Shown: positions 33,744 through 42,948 of the stretch, one piece after another
Position numbering within the stretch: position 1 is the first letter of the stretch
Layout of the letters: each line of letters opens with the position of its first letter
From: an uncultured Dysgonomonas sp.
GTDB taxonomy: Bacteria > Bacteroidota > Bacteroidia > Bacteroidales > Dysgonomonadaceae
DNA length: 64,000 nucleotides
Direction: 5' to 3'
Assembly (NCBI RefSeq): GCF_934668725.1
Contig: NZ_CAKUOF010000012.1
Coordinates: 72,608 to 136,607, forward strand
Notes under the pieces: model-generated
What the model saw: the letters and a program-made list of their open reading frames with translations, nothing else
What the model was told of the DNA's origin: nothing
Databases searched by the model: none
Made by a program: the position numbers and the translations under genes

Positions 33744-35210
33744 TTATTTATCTGATAGCAGGAACAACATACTATCCGGTATAGGCTTCTCTAAAATATT
33801 TCGACTCGAAATACCTACTTCCAAAGCTTGTCCCATATAATTTTCGAGATAACGAACTTCTATTTCGTGAAATCCTGCCTCGAGAGCCACTTTTCCGTCT
33901 ACACGTTTTAAACTGTGAGAACCATCGTTATCAACCACTAGTTGTCCGTCAATATACAGTTTCGAACCATCATCCGAATTGGTATAAAAACGATAAACTC
34001 CCCTTTCGGGTATTTTGATATAGCTTTTAAAACCGAAAGCAAAATAATCTTGTACAGGAGCAGATTCTATCGAAAAGTTTGTCAATACACCTTCTTTCAA
34101 AGGCTTTTGAGAAACAATATCATCTACCGACTTAAATTTGCCTTCGTAATACGTGTACCCTACACCCTGTTTTGTCGGTTTTACATCCTTTGCAGGTAAA
34201 AAACTCATGCTTTGCTCATCTACAGAAGATATACCCGATGGATAGTAATAATACAATTCGGTTCCTTTGGGAGTTCTAATCCATGTATCAAACTTAAATT
34301 GATCCTCATACATGACGATAATACGCCCCCCTCTTTCGAGTTTTCCGTAAGCATCCGCACCCGATGTACGACCAAACGCCAATGCTATATTCTTTTCGAT
34401 ACCAATATAGTCGTTATCGTGGTCATGTCCAACAAATACGCCCATTACATCTTGCTGTTCGATCAAAGATGCAAACATTCCCGAATTGATATCGGCAGCA
34501 GCAACACCTTCGTCCTTAGTTCCTACTGTTGTTGGCTTTCCCACAATATTATTGTATTCAATCAATGGAATGTGGAAAAAAGCCAATGAAGGGATTTGTT
34601 TATTGTTGTTTTTAGAAGTATAGGTATCGCTCAGATGCCTGTACCAACTGATTTGATCGAAATGTATCCAATCGTAATGACCCAATTTGTCATTTTCAGG
34701 GTAATCATTCGAATCTATATGATACAATACAGCAGCAGTTTTATCACCTTTTGATGCTATCACAGGAATCTCATAATTGCCACAGCCTGTCATCGGCAAA
34801 CCTTTTTCTCCAACATAGTAGGGCATTCCTTCGATGATATCGAATATCTGACAACGGGTAAATCCACGCCCTTCTTCCGAATCATGATTTCCCAATACAA
34901 CCGTCCAAGGAGTCTTGGTTTCTTCGAATATTTTAGCGACAGCCAGCCAGCCTTCACGAATCGGAGGGTCGCTCACCACATCACCCGTAAGTACAGCTAA
35001 ATCGGGCTTTTCTGCCTCCAATACTGCTTTAATAGTTTCTATGGTTTTAGCACAATTGGGAGAAGTATTATTCCAATGAATATCTGTAAACTGGGCAATC
35101 TTAAATTGTCCTGCTTTATTGAATCGGAACTTGATATTTTCTTTCGAAAAAGAAGACATCGAACCGAAACTCAAAAAGAGTAACAGGAATAAAATTATAT
35201 GCTTTTTCAT
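33744..35210 (-). CDS. secreted calcineurin-like phosphoesterase with C-terminal PA14 domain
   Basis: This 488-residue protein has a signal peptide (about residues 1-22) and a two-metal phosphoesterase core: FTDIHWN, LTGDVV, LGNHDSE, a HIP segment with metal His near residue 214, and GHDHDND. Residues ~365-488 form a PA14-type domain (GVYRFYTNSDDGSKLYIDG, VDNDGSHS, ALEAGFHEIEVRYLEN). The GH92 enzyme of the same locus ends in a very similar PA14 domain, so both may dock on the same glycan. The core resembles purple-acid-phosphatase-like bacterial enzymes that release phosphate from phosphomonoesters or diesters. Substrate specificity cannot be read from sequence. Confidence 0.88.
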   Translation of the reverse strand: MKKHIILFLLLFLSFGSMSSFSKENIKFRFNKAGQFKIAQFTDIHWNNTSPNCAKTIETIKAVLEAEKPDLAVLTGDVVSDPPIREGWLAVAKIFEETKTPWTVVLGNHDSEEGRGFTRCQIFDIIEGMPYYVGEKGLPMTGCGNYEIPVIASKGDKTAAVLYHIDSNDYPENDKLGHYDWIHFDQISWYRHLSDTYTSKNNNKQIPSLAFFHIPLIEYNNIVGKPTTVGTKDEGVAAADINSGMFASLIEQQDVMGVFVGHDHDNDYIGIEKNIALAFGRTSGADAYGKLERGGRIIVMYEDQFKFDTWIRTPKGTELYYYYPSGISSVDEQSMSFLPAKDVKPTKQGVGYTYYEGKFKSVDDIVSQKPLKEGVLTNFSIESAPVQDYFAFGFKSYIKIPERGVYRFYTNSDDGSKLYIDGQLVVDNDGSHSLKRVDGKVALEAGFHEIEVRYLENYMGQALEVGISSRNILEKPIPDSMLFLLSDK

Positions 35211-35293
35211 ATACTTAAGTAAAAGAAAGTATTTAATGATATACTTTTGAGTTTATAACAGACTTTGTATATTTTGCTTACCAAAGCCATAAG

Positions 35294-35308
35294 AAGGTCT
35301 GAGACCTT
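35294..35308. repeat. post-stop palindrome, copy a
   Basis: AAGGTCTGAGACCTT is an imperfect-centre palindrome. On the - strand it is fused to the stop codon of the phosphodiesterase/alkaline-phosphatase gene (TAA followed by GGTCTCAGACC). A TTACCAAAGC element precedes it at 35278-35287, as in copy d at 50556. Confidence 0.7.
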
Positions 35309-37274
35309 ATTTCTTTTGTTTGTTGGCATCCAAAAGAGCTTTCATTTTATGAAATACCTGCGTATTTTTATATACCCCGATAAAGTCGGCAGAACCGGGA
35401 CCATAAGCAAATACGGGAAGCATTATAGGCGTATGATCGTCAGTCATATAACGAGCTGTAATTTGACCTGTTTCTAAATCGCCATCTATTAAAGTAAGAC
35501 CTCCTGTCTCGTGATCGGCAGTTACAACAATGAGTGTTTCCCCATTACTGTCTGCAAACTTCATCGCTTCCGCTATTGCCATATCGAAGCTAAGCATTTC
35601 TACAACCGAGCCGGGAACAGAATTGGCATGACCTGCATAGTCAATCTTTGCACCTTCAACCATCAGAAAGAATCCATTCTTATTATTTTCACTCAGTTTC
35701 TTGATAGACTGTTTAGTAGCCTCTGCCAATAATCCGATCGTTTCCGCAGTAGCAGCTTGTTCCATACGCTCATCAATACAAATTACTTTACCGCTTTTAC
35801 TATTGATCTCATCTATAGAAGTAGTAATATTATATTGAGATTTTAATTCATCAGTCAAATTGCGTTTGTCTTTTCGATCTGTTAGAATGTGCATTCCGCT
35901 ACCATTCAACAACGTAAGATTGCCTTTTAGCAGCCATTCGGTTATTTCATCCGCATTATCACGTTCAGTAGAGTGTCCGTAAAAAGCGGCAGGAGTTGCA
36001 TCCGCAATATTTCCCCATGTAACTACTCCGGCCTTCATCCCCTTTGATGTAGCCACATCGCTCATAGATGGGTAAATTGTACCATCATCAGCCATTGAGA
36101 TATGACGGTTATTATTCGATTCACCTGTTGCTAAAGCACTTCCACCTGCTGCCGAATCAGTTGTAAAAGCATCTTTCGAACTGTTTTTCTGTAATCCGAT
36201 ATGTTTAAACCCAAACAGCGACAGTCCTTTATTCACACTCGCAGCCGCATTGATTTGAGCTAATCCCATGCCATCGCCAATCAGAAATATAATATTCTTG
36301 ACAGGTTTACGAATACCATCATTAAGATAAGTAGGTTGATATATTTCAACGCCTTTCGACAATTGAAGTTTCTTATTATCAAACCCTTGAAAACCGGCTG
36401 TAGTCTTGTCCAAACGATCAGTTTTGGTAATTCCCTCGTGTGCATTGGCATGGTCGGGAGAAATCACAAAATTCTTATCATCGAAGTTATGGAAAAAATC
36501 AGCACAAAGCTCAGGTACATCGGTATTTATAATATCAACTCCCATCGTATGAAAAGTATTCCAAGCCGTTACATGATCGGGGGTTCCCCAAAAACGAATA
36601 GGCTTGCCCATGGCATGAATCTGATCGATAACTGCTTCTACTTTCTTTTTCTGGTCGGTTACTAATGTTCCCTTTCCATTCCATTGCGCATATTCGAAGA
36701 AAGGAACGCTTATATAAGCCACCCTTGCCAATTGTTCGGGAGTATATTTTTCATCTAATAATCCATCAAACTGAATATAAGCCGGATATTTAGAGAAATC
36801 GGCAGGCTTCGGAACAAATTCACCTGTAATAACCACCTGTACTGCATAAGGATTTACTGAAGGATTAAATACTTCCGGATGTGCATTCAATTTTTGCACT
36901 ACCATATCGAGTGTTGGCGTAGCAGGAGTTTTCAGCTCTATCAACAATTGCAGTTTCTTATCCGAATCTTTCCATGGCTTCCCTCCATTCTGTTTGAATA
37001 AGTGTACCAATGGATTGATATATAATTCATCCAAAGTAGAAGCTGTCGGTAATTCATGTAAATCGTGAGCTACAAGTAATTGGTTATCCTTACTGAGAAA
37101 AATATCCGCTTCTACAGATGACAATTGTTGTGCATATGCCTGATAAAAAGGCACTCTACGTTGATAATCGTTATGCGAATGTATAAAAATGTCTTTTTGT
37201 GCGAATGTTGTTGCAGGAAAACCTGTTCCCAGCAATACTAATGAAAGAAACGCACCTATATATCTTTTTTTCAT
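35307..37274 (-). CDS. fusion of GDPD/AIM6-like phosphodiesterase and alkaline phosphatase
   Basis: This 655-residue secreted protein joins two phosphoesterases. After the signal peptide (about residues 1-25), residues ~29-265 resemble the AIM6-like branch of the glycerophosphodiesterase/PI-PLC superfamily (HSHNDYQRRVPF, SVEADIFL, LLVAHD). Residues ~320-650 are a complete alkaline phosphatase: IIFLIGDGMGLAQ, the Ser nucleophile in TDSAAGGSALATGE, DYAGHANS and VTADHETGGLTL. Cleavage of a phosphodiester and then removal of the remaining phosphate could happen in one protein. The endonuclease/exonuclease/phosphatase gene lies 8 bases upstream and the metallophosphoesterase gene 96 bases downstream, all on one strand. 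Confidence 0.9.
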   Translation of the reverse strand: MKKRYIGAFLSLVLLGTGFPATTFAQKDIFIHSHNDYQRRVPFYQAYAQQLSSVEADIFLSKDNQLLVAHDLHELPTASTLDELYINPLVHLFKQNGGKPWKDSDKKLQLLIELKTPATPTLDMVVQKLNAHPEVFNPSVNPYAVQVVITGEFVPKPADFSKYPAYIQFDGLLDEKYTPEQLARVAYISVPFFEYAQWNGKGTLVTDQKKKVEAVIDQIHAMGKPIRFWGTPDHVTAWNTFHTMGVDIINTDVPELCADFFHNFDDKNFVISPDHANAHEGITKTDRLDKTTAGFQGFDNKKLQLSKGVEIYQPTYLNDGIRKPVKNIIFLIGDGMGLAQINAAASVNKGLSLFGFKHIGLQKNSSKDAFTTDSAAGGSALATGESNNNRHISMADDGTIYPSMSDVATSKGMKAGVVTWGNIADATPAAFYGHSTERDNADEITEWLLKGNLTLLNGSGMHILTDRKDKRNLTDELKSQYNITTSIDEINSKSGKVICIDERMEQAATAETIGLLAEATKQSIKKLSENNKNGFFLMVEGAKIDYAGHANSVPGSVVEMLSFDMAIAEAMKFADSNGETLIVVTADHETGGLTLIDGDLETGQITARYMTDDHTPIMLPVFAYGPGSADFIGVYKNTQVFHKMKALLDANKQKK

Positions 37275-37282
37275 CTTATTAT

Positions 37283-38134
37283 TTATTTTATTTTTATTTT
37301 TGCTACAACAGGAGCATGATCTGATAAAAATACCTCATCCAATTTTTCAGGAAGCACCTCAAAATTATCCGTTTCAATATTGTTGCTTACAAATATATAA
37401 TCGATGTAATCTCTGTTTTCAACAGGAATTTTTCCGAAATCGTGGAATGTCCATTCCGTACCCGAAAATGCTTTTGCAATTGTTTTAGCATTGGTCAAAT
37501 GCTCTTTCAATGAAGTATTGGTTACATGCTTAATCACATCCGAGTCGGGAGTTGCATTAAAATCGCCTGTCATTATAATAGGTAATCCCTTGCTCAATTC
37601 GGCAGCTTTAGTAAGTAATAAAGTTACACCCTCTTGACGGGCAATTTTACCTACATGATCCAAGTGGGTATTTATTGCAAATACTTCTCTACCCGTTTGT
37701 TTATCCTTCAAAATAGCCCATGTAGCTATACGCTCGCAAGCTCCGTCCCACCCTTTCGAACCTACCACTTCGGGTGTTTCACTCAACCAGAAATAACCCG
37801 ATGACACTTCGGTAAAGCGATTTTTTTTATAAAATAAGGCACTGTATTCACCTTGCTCTTTTCCATCCTGACGTCCTACTCCTATTGCAGTATATTCGGG
37901 TAAACGTTCCTGTAAATCAACTAATTGATTATGCAATACTTCCTGAGTACCCACTATATCAATATCTTTTGTTTGGATTATTTTTGCTGCAACATCTTTT
38001 CTGTATTGCCAGTTATTCAAACTGTCTTCAGGGTTATCGTAACGAATATTATAAGACATCACATTCAATTCTAGTGGTTTGCTCCCACAAGATATCAGCA
38101 TGCTAGCCAATAGTATATAAATTAAATTTTTCAT
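37283..38134 (-). CDS. endonuclease/exonuclease/phosphatase-fold lipoprotein
   Basis: This 283-residue protein has a lipobox ending LISC (Cys near residue 16). Residues 23-283 hold a complete EEP catalytic set: VMSYNIRYDN, GTQEV (metal Glu), NTHLDH (catalytic His), GDFNATPDS, DYIDYIFVS and SDHAPV. In this group, lipid- or surface-anchored Bacteroidetes members act on phosphodiesters or phosphoinositide-like head groups rather than on nucleic acid; that is inference from the neighbours. It lies between GH92 and the phosphodiesterase/phosphatase fusion, consistent with one pathway of extracellular dephosphorylation. Confidence 0.88.
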   Translation of the reverse strand: MKNLIYILLASMLISCGSKPLELNVMSYNIRYDNPEDSLNNWQYRKDVAAKIIQTKDIDIVGTQEVLHNQLVDLQERLPEYTAIGVGRQDGKEQGEYSALFYKKNRFTEVSSGYFWLSETPEVVGSKGWDGACERIATWAILKDKQTGREVFAINTHLDHVGKIARQEGVTLLLTKAAELSKGLPIIMTGDFNATPDSDVIKHVTNTSLKEHLTNAKTIAKAFSGTEWTFHDFGKIPVENRDYIDYIFVSNNIETDNFEVLPEKLDEVFLSDHAPVVAKIKIK

Positions 38135-38178
38135 ATTGTTTTAAGTAAAAGAAAATAATTAATGGCACATTTTAAAAG

Positions 38179-38292
38179 CATAACAACCTGTCGTTGTTAT
38201 GTTTGCCAAAGCAATAAATAGTGCTGCGAACTTCTTTCAGGTAAATAGTATTTATTTGCAGATACAGGGCAGAAAATGACCTGCCCGTATCT
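38179..38292. other. two hairpins in the GH92-phosphatase intergenic region
   Basis: CATAACAAC (38179-38187) pairs perfectly with GTTGTTATG (38193-38201). A second stem pairs AGATAC-A-GGGCAG (38260-38272) with CTGCCC-GTATCT (38281-38292), with one bulged A. Neither has a T-run on the - strand, so they look like mRNA-processing or stabilising stems between cotranscribed genes. Confidence 0.5.
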
Positions 38293-38301
38293 ACAGCAGC
38301 C

Positions 38302-41229
38302 TCAATTTGTAAATAAATTCAAGGCAGGTATCGGAACAAACTTGTCCGATCCGGGGACTCTCCAACCCCAACTCAATTCTTCTCCTTCGTAATCTTCAAA
38401 ATATAATAAGCGATACGGATGGAAACCTTTTTTCAAAGCAATCCTTCCCGTTGCCGAGATAGCTCCGTGTGAACCATCGTTATCAACCACTTTCAGATCA
38501 TTGATATACAACACACTACCATCATCGGAGCGAGTCATAAACTCATATACCCCATCTTCGGGTATAGAAATCAATCCCGAGAATATATATGCAAAATGAT
38601 CTGCTTGCTTTGCCCCCTTAATAGACGGTTCGGGCATTGTACCCGATTCTATCAATGAAGACTTTTCGATATCCCCCACTACTTTGTACAACCCTTCGTA
38701 ATAACGGAAATTCGTTCCGTTCATTTTTGCCTGAGCAATCTTAGGGTTAGCCAATACAGCTTTTGTGGCATTGATAGTAAATGTTCTGCTTGGAGTATAA
38801 TTCTCTTTGAAAGCTTTTGCTTTAATCAAAGTCGAAGCTGTTAGCTTGACAGGAGACGTATATAAAGCCGAAGCTTCGGTAGGTTCCGATCCATCGAGCG
38901 TGTAATATATCTTAGCACCCTGAGTGGCGGAAGCCAAATCAACTTCTATATCATCTAAGAACAAATCCAGATCTTTGGTTGTAAATGGAATGGATACTAC
39001 AAGCCCTTTGGTCAACGAATAAGGATAAGCATCACCACCTATTCCACGATCTTTGTTTGGAGTGTTGGTTAATGTAAAGTCCAGTTCTCCACCTTCTAAT
39101 AATTGTTGATAAGTAACAAAGTTTTTATCAATCGCTTTTCCATTTAAGCTAACCTTATCTATATATACATTCTTTTGAGGATCATTTGCTTTGATAACTA
39201 ATGTCTTTCCATTAGCCAATTTGATGGTTGCCTTTTCGAATAAAGGAGTCGTCAGAACAAGTTCATTAGATCCGGGACACACAGCATATAATCCCAAGCT
39301 ACTCAATATATACCAAGCTGACATCTGACCGCAATCTTCATTCCCGCTGATTCCTTCGGGTGTTGGCTGATACATTTCGGTAAGAATACGGCGTGTCATT
39401 TCTTGCGTTTTCCAAGGCTGCCCCACGTAGTTATACAGATATGCCATGTGATGGCTAGGCTCGTTTCCATGTGCGTACTGACCTATCAAGCCGGTAATAT
39501 CGACCATATTGCCATCTAATTTCGATTCTACCACAAATAAGCTATCCAATTGTGCCGTAAAAGATTCTTCTCCACCAAATAACTGGATCAAACCATTAAC
39601 ATCGTGAGGTACAAAGAATCTGTATTGCCATGCAGTAGCTTCTGTATATGCACGTCCGGGTTCGAATGGATTGAAGGGGCTATCCCAATTTCCGTCCATA
39701 CGTTTGCCCCTAAAAAATTTAGTATGTCCGTCAAATACATTTATGTATGACAAAGCACGTCCCGAATATTCTTTGTAATCGTCTTCACAACCTAAATCTT
39801 TTGCCATTTGAGCAATTGCCCAATCGTCATAAGCATATTCCAAAAGACATGATACGGATTCCTTCTTGATATTGGAAGGTATAAACCCGTATTTCACATA
39901 ATAGTCCGAACCTTTTTTATTTATGTTAGATGATACTTTCATAGCTTCGAAAGCTTTCTCTACATCAAAATCACGGATGCCTTTCATATAAGCATCGGCA
40001 ATAACCGAAGCCGAATGATAACCGATCATCGTACCTGTTTCGCCTGCCGAAAGCGGCCAGATAGGCAATTCGCCCGAAGCATCGTACATATCGAGATAAG
40101 AAGTAATCATATCCGAGACCAATTTACTATCGGTAAGAGTTACCAATGGATTCCATGCACGGAATGTATCCCAAATAGAAAAAGTGGAATAATGTTTTTT
40201 TCCTTTTTCCAATTGACCGATGGTCATATCATGTCTGCGGTATTGACCATTTACATCACTTACAATATTAGGTACAATTTTAGCGTGATATTGAGCTGTA
40301 TAGAAGTTTTTCAAGTCATGCTCCGAACCTCCTTCTACAACAATATCCGAAAGAGCTTCTGTCCAAAGTGTTCTGGCTTGCTGATGCACATTATCAAAAT
40401 CGAAATCCTTTACATCATTCAATAGGTTTTCTCTCGCATTTTCCAGACTGACAATAGATATACCCACTTTAGCAATAATTGGTTCACCTGTAGATGTTCC
40501 GAATTTTAAAACGGCTTGTACATTATTGGTTTGAGGGTCAGCATCGGCAGCCAGTATTACTCCGTCATTTACAATATCGACACCCTCAAAATCTTTAGAA
40601 AACTGAGCTACAAAAAACACATATTGATTAGGAACCCATCCTTGAGTTCTTCGCATTCCTGTTATTTCATTCGGAGCAGTTTTCTTTATTATTAAAGAAT
40701 CAATTACCTCATCTGTTATAAGGTGTGCCATATCGATAACTATCGACATGTTTTTATTTTTTGCAAAAGTGTATCTGTGAACACCTGTATATGTAGTAGC
40801 TGTTAGTTCGGCTTTTATACCTTCGGTTTTAAAATCAACGGAATAATATCCCGGTGAAGCTTTTTCGTCCTTATGCGAGAATGGCAGAGGATCGAAAATA
40901 TACCCTTCGGGTTTCAGTTTTAATTCTTGTGTAGTAGGATGAAAAAGAATATCTGCCAGATCGGAACACCCTGTTCCACTCAAATGTGTATGGGAAAATC
41001 CCAGAATAGTACTGTCACTATAATGATAGCCGGATGCGGCATCCCATCCTTCATTACGAGTATCGGGACTTAATTGCACAGCACCGTAAGGTACGGTTGC
41101 CCCCGGATAGGTATGTCCGTGAAACCCTGTTCCTATAAAAGGGTCTACATAGTCAATCGGGCTTTTAGGAGACGAAGAACATCCCACTAACAGCAGCGTA
41201 GAGAATATAGAAATTATTAGTTTTTTCAT
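38302..41229 (-). CDS. GH92 alpha-mannosidase lipoprotein with chitobiase-like and PA14 domains
   Basis: ATG 41229 gives 975 residues; the longer frame would need a GTG start inside a repeat. A lipobox ends LVGC (Cys near residue 17). Residues ~25-720 match GH92: YVDPFIGTGFHGHTYPGATVPYGAVQLSPDTR, GYHYSD...GFSHTHLSGTGC, SIWDTFRAWNPL, IGYHSASVIADAY, GNEPSHHMAYLYNYVGQPWK and NEDCGQMSAWYILSSLGLY. A chitobiase/hexosaminidase-C-like beta module (YYTLDGSEPT) follows at about 760-830, and a PA14 domain closes the protein. GH92 enzymes are calcium-dependent exo-alpha-mannosidases on N-glycans and yeast mannan; some act next to phosphate. It follows SusD. Confidence 0.93.
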   Translation of the reverse strand: MKKLIISIFSTLLLVGCSSSPKSPIDYVDPFIGTGFHGHTYPGATVPYGAVQLSPDTRNEGWDAASGYHYSDSTILGFSHTHLSGTGCSDLADILFHPTTQELKLKPEGYIFDPLPFSHKDEKASPGYYSVDFKTEGIKAELTATTYTGVHRYTFAKNKNMSIVIDMAHLITDEVIDSLIIKKTAPNEITGMRRTQGWVPNQYVFFVAQFSKDFEGVDIVNDGVILAADADPQTNNVQAVLKFGTSTGEPIIAKVGISIVSLENARENLLNDVKDFDFDNVHQQARTLWTEALSDIVVEGGSEHDLKNFYTAQYHAKIVPNIVSDVNGQYRRHDMTIGQLEKGKKHYSTFSIWDTFRAWNPLVTLTDSKLVSDMITSYLDMYDASGELPIWPLSAGETGTMIGYHSASVIADAYMKGIRDFDVEKAFEAMKVSSNINKKGSDYYVKYGFIPSNIKKESVSCLLEYAYDDWAIAQMAKDLGCEDDYKEYSGRALSYINVFDGHTKFFRGKRMDGNWDSPFNPFEPGRAYTEATAWQYRFFVPHDVNGLIQLFGGEESFTAQLDSLFVVESKLDGNMVDITGLIGQYAHGNEPSHHMAYLYNYVGQPWKTQEMTRRILTEMYQPTPEGISGNEDCGQMSAWYILSSLGLYAVCPGSNELVLTTPLFEKATIKLANGKTLVIKANDPQKNVYIDKVSLNGKAIDKNFVTYQQLLEGGELDFTLTNTPNKDRGIGGDAYPYSLTKGLVVSIPFTTKDLDLFLDDIEVDLASATQGAKIYYTLDGSEPTEASALYTSPVKLTASTLIKAKAFKENYTPSRTFTINATKAVLANPKIAQAKMNGTNFRYYEGLYKVVGDIEKSSLIESGTMPEPSIKGAKQADHFAYIFSGLISIPEDGVYEFMTRSDDGSVLYINDLKVVDNDGSHGAISATGRIALKKGFHPYRLLYFEDYEGEELSWGWRVPGSDKFVPIPALNLFTN

Positions 41230-41242
41230 GTCAATATATATT

Positions 41243-41257
41243 AAGGTCTCAGACCTT
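41243..41257. repeat. GGTCTSAGACC palindrome, copy b
   Basis: On the - strand it reads AATAAAAAGGTCTGAGACCTTAA, 13 bases before the GH92 start codon. Copies f and e carry the same AATAAAAAGGTC left part. Here it is close enough to the start to affect translation, but this is inference. Confidence 0.65.
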
Positions 41258-41361
41258 TTTATTATCCATTCAAGCACAACATATACAATCAGTTATATAC
41301 TTTGAACGTGATATTAAGTGTTTTCTGTGACTTACTGAGTAAAGATCGGCTCTCAGATTAA

Positions 41362-41394
41362 AAGTTTCGGAGGAATTGCTTCCTCCGTAAACTT
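41362..41394 (-). other. stable hairpin after SusD
   Basis: CGGAGGAA pairs with TTCCTCCG around TTGC. An outer AAGTTT/AAACTT pairing lengthens the stem to 14 pairs with one bulge. It lies 24 bases after the SusD stop. There is no T-run on the - strand, so it may protect or adjust the abundant susCD message relative to downstream genes. Confidence 0.55.
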
Positions 41395-41418
41395 CTATCT
41401 TAAGATATATAATCTTTA

Positions 41419-42945
41419 TTATTCAAAAGTTGAATACCCCGGTTTTGGATTATTCACCAATAAATAATCTGTATTCTCGATCTCTTTTTGAGGGATAGGG
41501 AAATGTGCATTCTTCACCGGATCAAAAGATCGGGGACCTCTTGGATCTGTTACGGTAGTTGCTGCTGCATACACTTCTTTAGCTAATCCCCAACGAACCA
41601 AGTCATAGTGGCGCTCGTCCTCATAAGCCAATTCGCAACGACGTTCTCTTACCAAGTCGTTAAATGTAGGGGCTGCAATAGCTTTGGTTATATCGCCGCC
41701 GAAAGCACGAACACGTACTTCGTTAAATGAAGATGCTGCGGCAGGGACTCCCTTAGTTCTGTTGGCAGGACCGCCTCCGGCTAAGAATATTTCGGCCTCG
41801 GCATGTATTAACAATACATCCGAATAACGTAACAAAGGCACATCGGCTCCTGTTTCCCAGTTCCACGATGTAAGTTCGTTATAGGCTGCACTATATTTTG
41901 TACCCATGTATCCGGTAGTCATATCGCGAATCATTGTTGAAGTCAAAACTGTAGTTTTACCTAAGAAATGAACCTCATCGCCTTCTCCTGCCAAAGTTAC
42001 TCTGCGACGTAAATCACCTGCTTGGAAAGCATCATACAAGCTCTTTGTAGGAGCAAAATAATACCAACCTGTACCTCCGGATAATGTTCCCGAAAGAAGA
42101 ATCACAGACGTTACCGTACCTTGATTTCTGATCGGTTTATTTACCAGATTGAAAAGAACCTCATCGTGTTTTTCTCCTGCTAAAGAAAATAAATGGGCAT
42201 ACCCGTTATTACCTGTTTTATCCAAAGAATACTTACCCGAATTAATAACCTTTTCGGCAGCCGCTTTAGCTTCCGCATATTTACCCCAGTGAGCATATAC
42301 TTTAGCCAATAATCCATAGGCTGCACCTAAATTAGGTCTTCCCAAATCATCTTTTTCTCTTGTCCATGCTCCTTGAGCTTCGAAATGGCTGATAGCCTCT
42401 TTCAAATAAGCTTCGATACGTACGTATGTTTCGGTTTTTGTTTCCCTTGGTTTATTTATTTCCAAAGGTTTTCTCCAATCATAAAATGGTAATCCTCCGT
42501 ATCTTTTAGCCAAATAGAAATAAGTGTATGCACATAAGAAATTAGCTTCACCTAAAATCAAGTCACGGCTTTTATCCGACATGGTAATATTGGGAACATT
42601 CGCCATTACATCATTGGCACGGCGGATAGTACGGTACATTAACTGCCAGTTGCTGAACTGCCCACCCGAAGCATTCGATGTGGCAATAAATTTAGTCAAC
42701 TGATCGTCATCGTTTTTATTACGGTTAATAACCATATCGTCACTGGCAGGTCCTGCCCAGAAATGACCACGTCCAAATCCTTCTTCATTATAAAATGGTT
42801 CATAAGCGGCATTTAAGCCCAACCATGCATCAGCTTCGTTATTCCAGAAGTTAGATACCCCGAAAGGTTCTCTATCCAAATCACAAGATGCGAGCAGGAA
42901 TAATGGTATAATAAATAATATTTTATATAGTTTCATGATATTCAT
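41419..42945 (-). CDS. SusD/RagB family glycan-binding lipoprotein
   Basis: This 508-residue lipoprotein has a lipobox ending LASC (near residue 21) followed by DLDREPF, a surface-export type signal. It has the RagB/SusD helical scaffold: NFWNNEADAWLGLNAAYEP, RTIRRANDVMANVP, LGEANFLCAYTYFYLAKRYGGLPFYDW, LGAAYGLLAKVYAHWGKYAEA and a C-terminal VRERRCELAYEDERHYDLVRWG block with PIPQKEIE. An ATG nine bases downstream is an alternative start. It would deliver the glycan to the SusC barrel encoded four bases upstream. Phosphorylated mannoside ligands are inferred from the enzymes in the locus. Confidence 0.93.
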   Translation of the reverse strand: MNIMKLYKILFIIPLFLLASCDLDREPFGVSNFWNNEADAWLGLNAAYEPFYNEEGFGRGHFWAGPASDDMVINRNKNDDDQLTKFIATSNASGGQFSNWQLMYRTIRRANDVMANVPNITMSDKSRDLILGEANFLCAYTYFYLAKRYGGLPFYDWRKPLEINKPRETKTETYVRIEAYLKEAISHFEAQGAWTREKDDLGRPNLGAAYGLLAKVYAHWGKYAEAKAAAEKVINSGKYSLDKTGNNGYAHLFSLAGEKHDEVLFNLVNKPIRNQGTVTSVILLSGTLSGGTGWYYFAPTKSLYDAFQAGDLRRRVTLAGEGDEVHFLGKTTVLTSTMIRDMTTGYMGTKYSAAYNELTSWNWETGADVPLLRYSDVLLIHAEAEIFLAGGGPANRTKGVPAAASSFNEVRVRAFGGDITKAIAAPTFNDLVRERRCELAYEDERHYDLVRWGLAKEVYAAATTVTDPRGPRSFDPVKNAHFPIPQKEIENTDYLLVNNPKPGYSTFE

Positions 42946-42948
42946 TTG

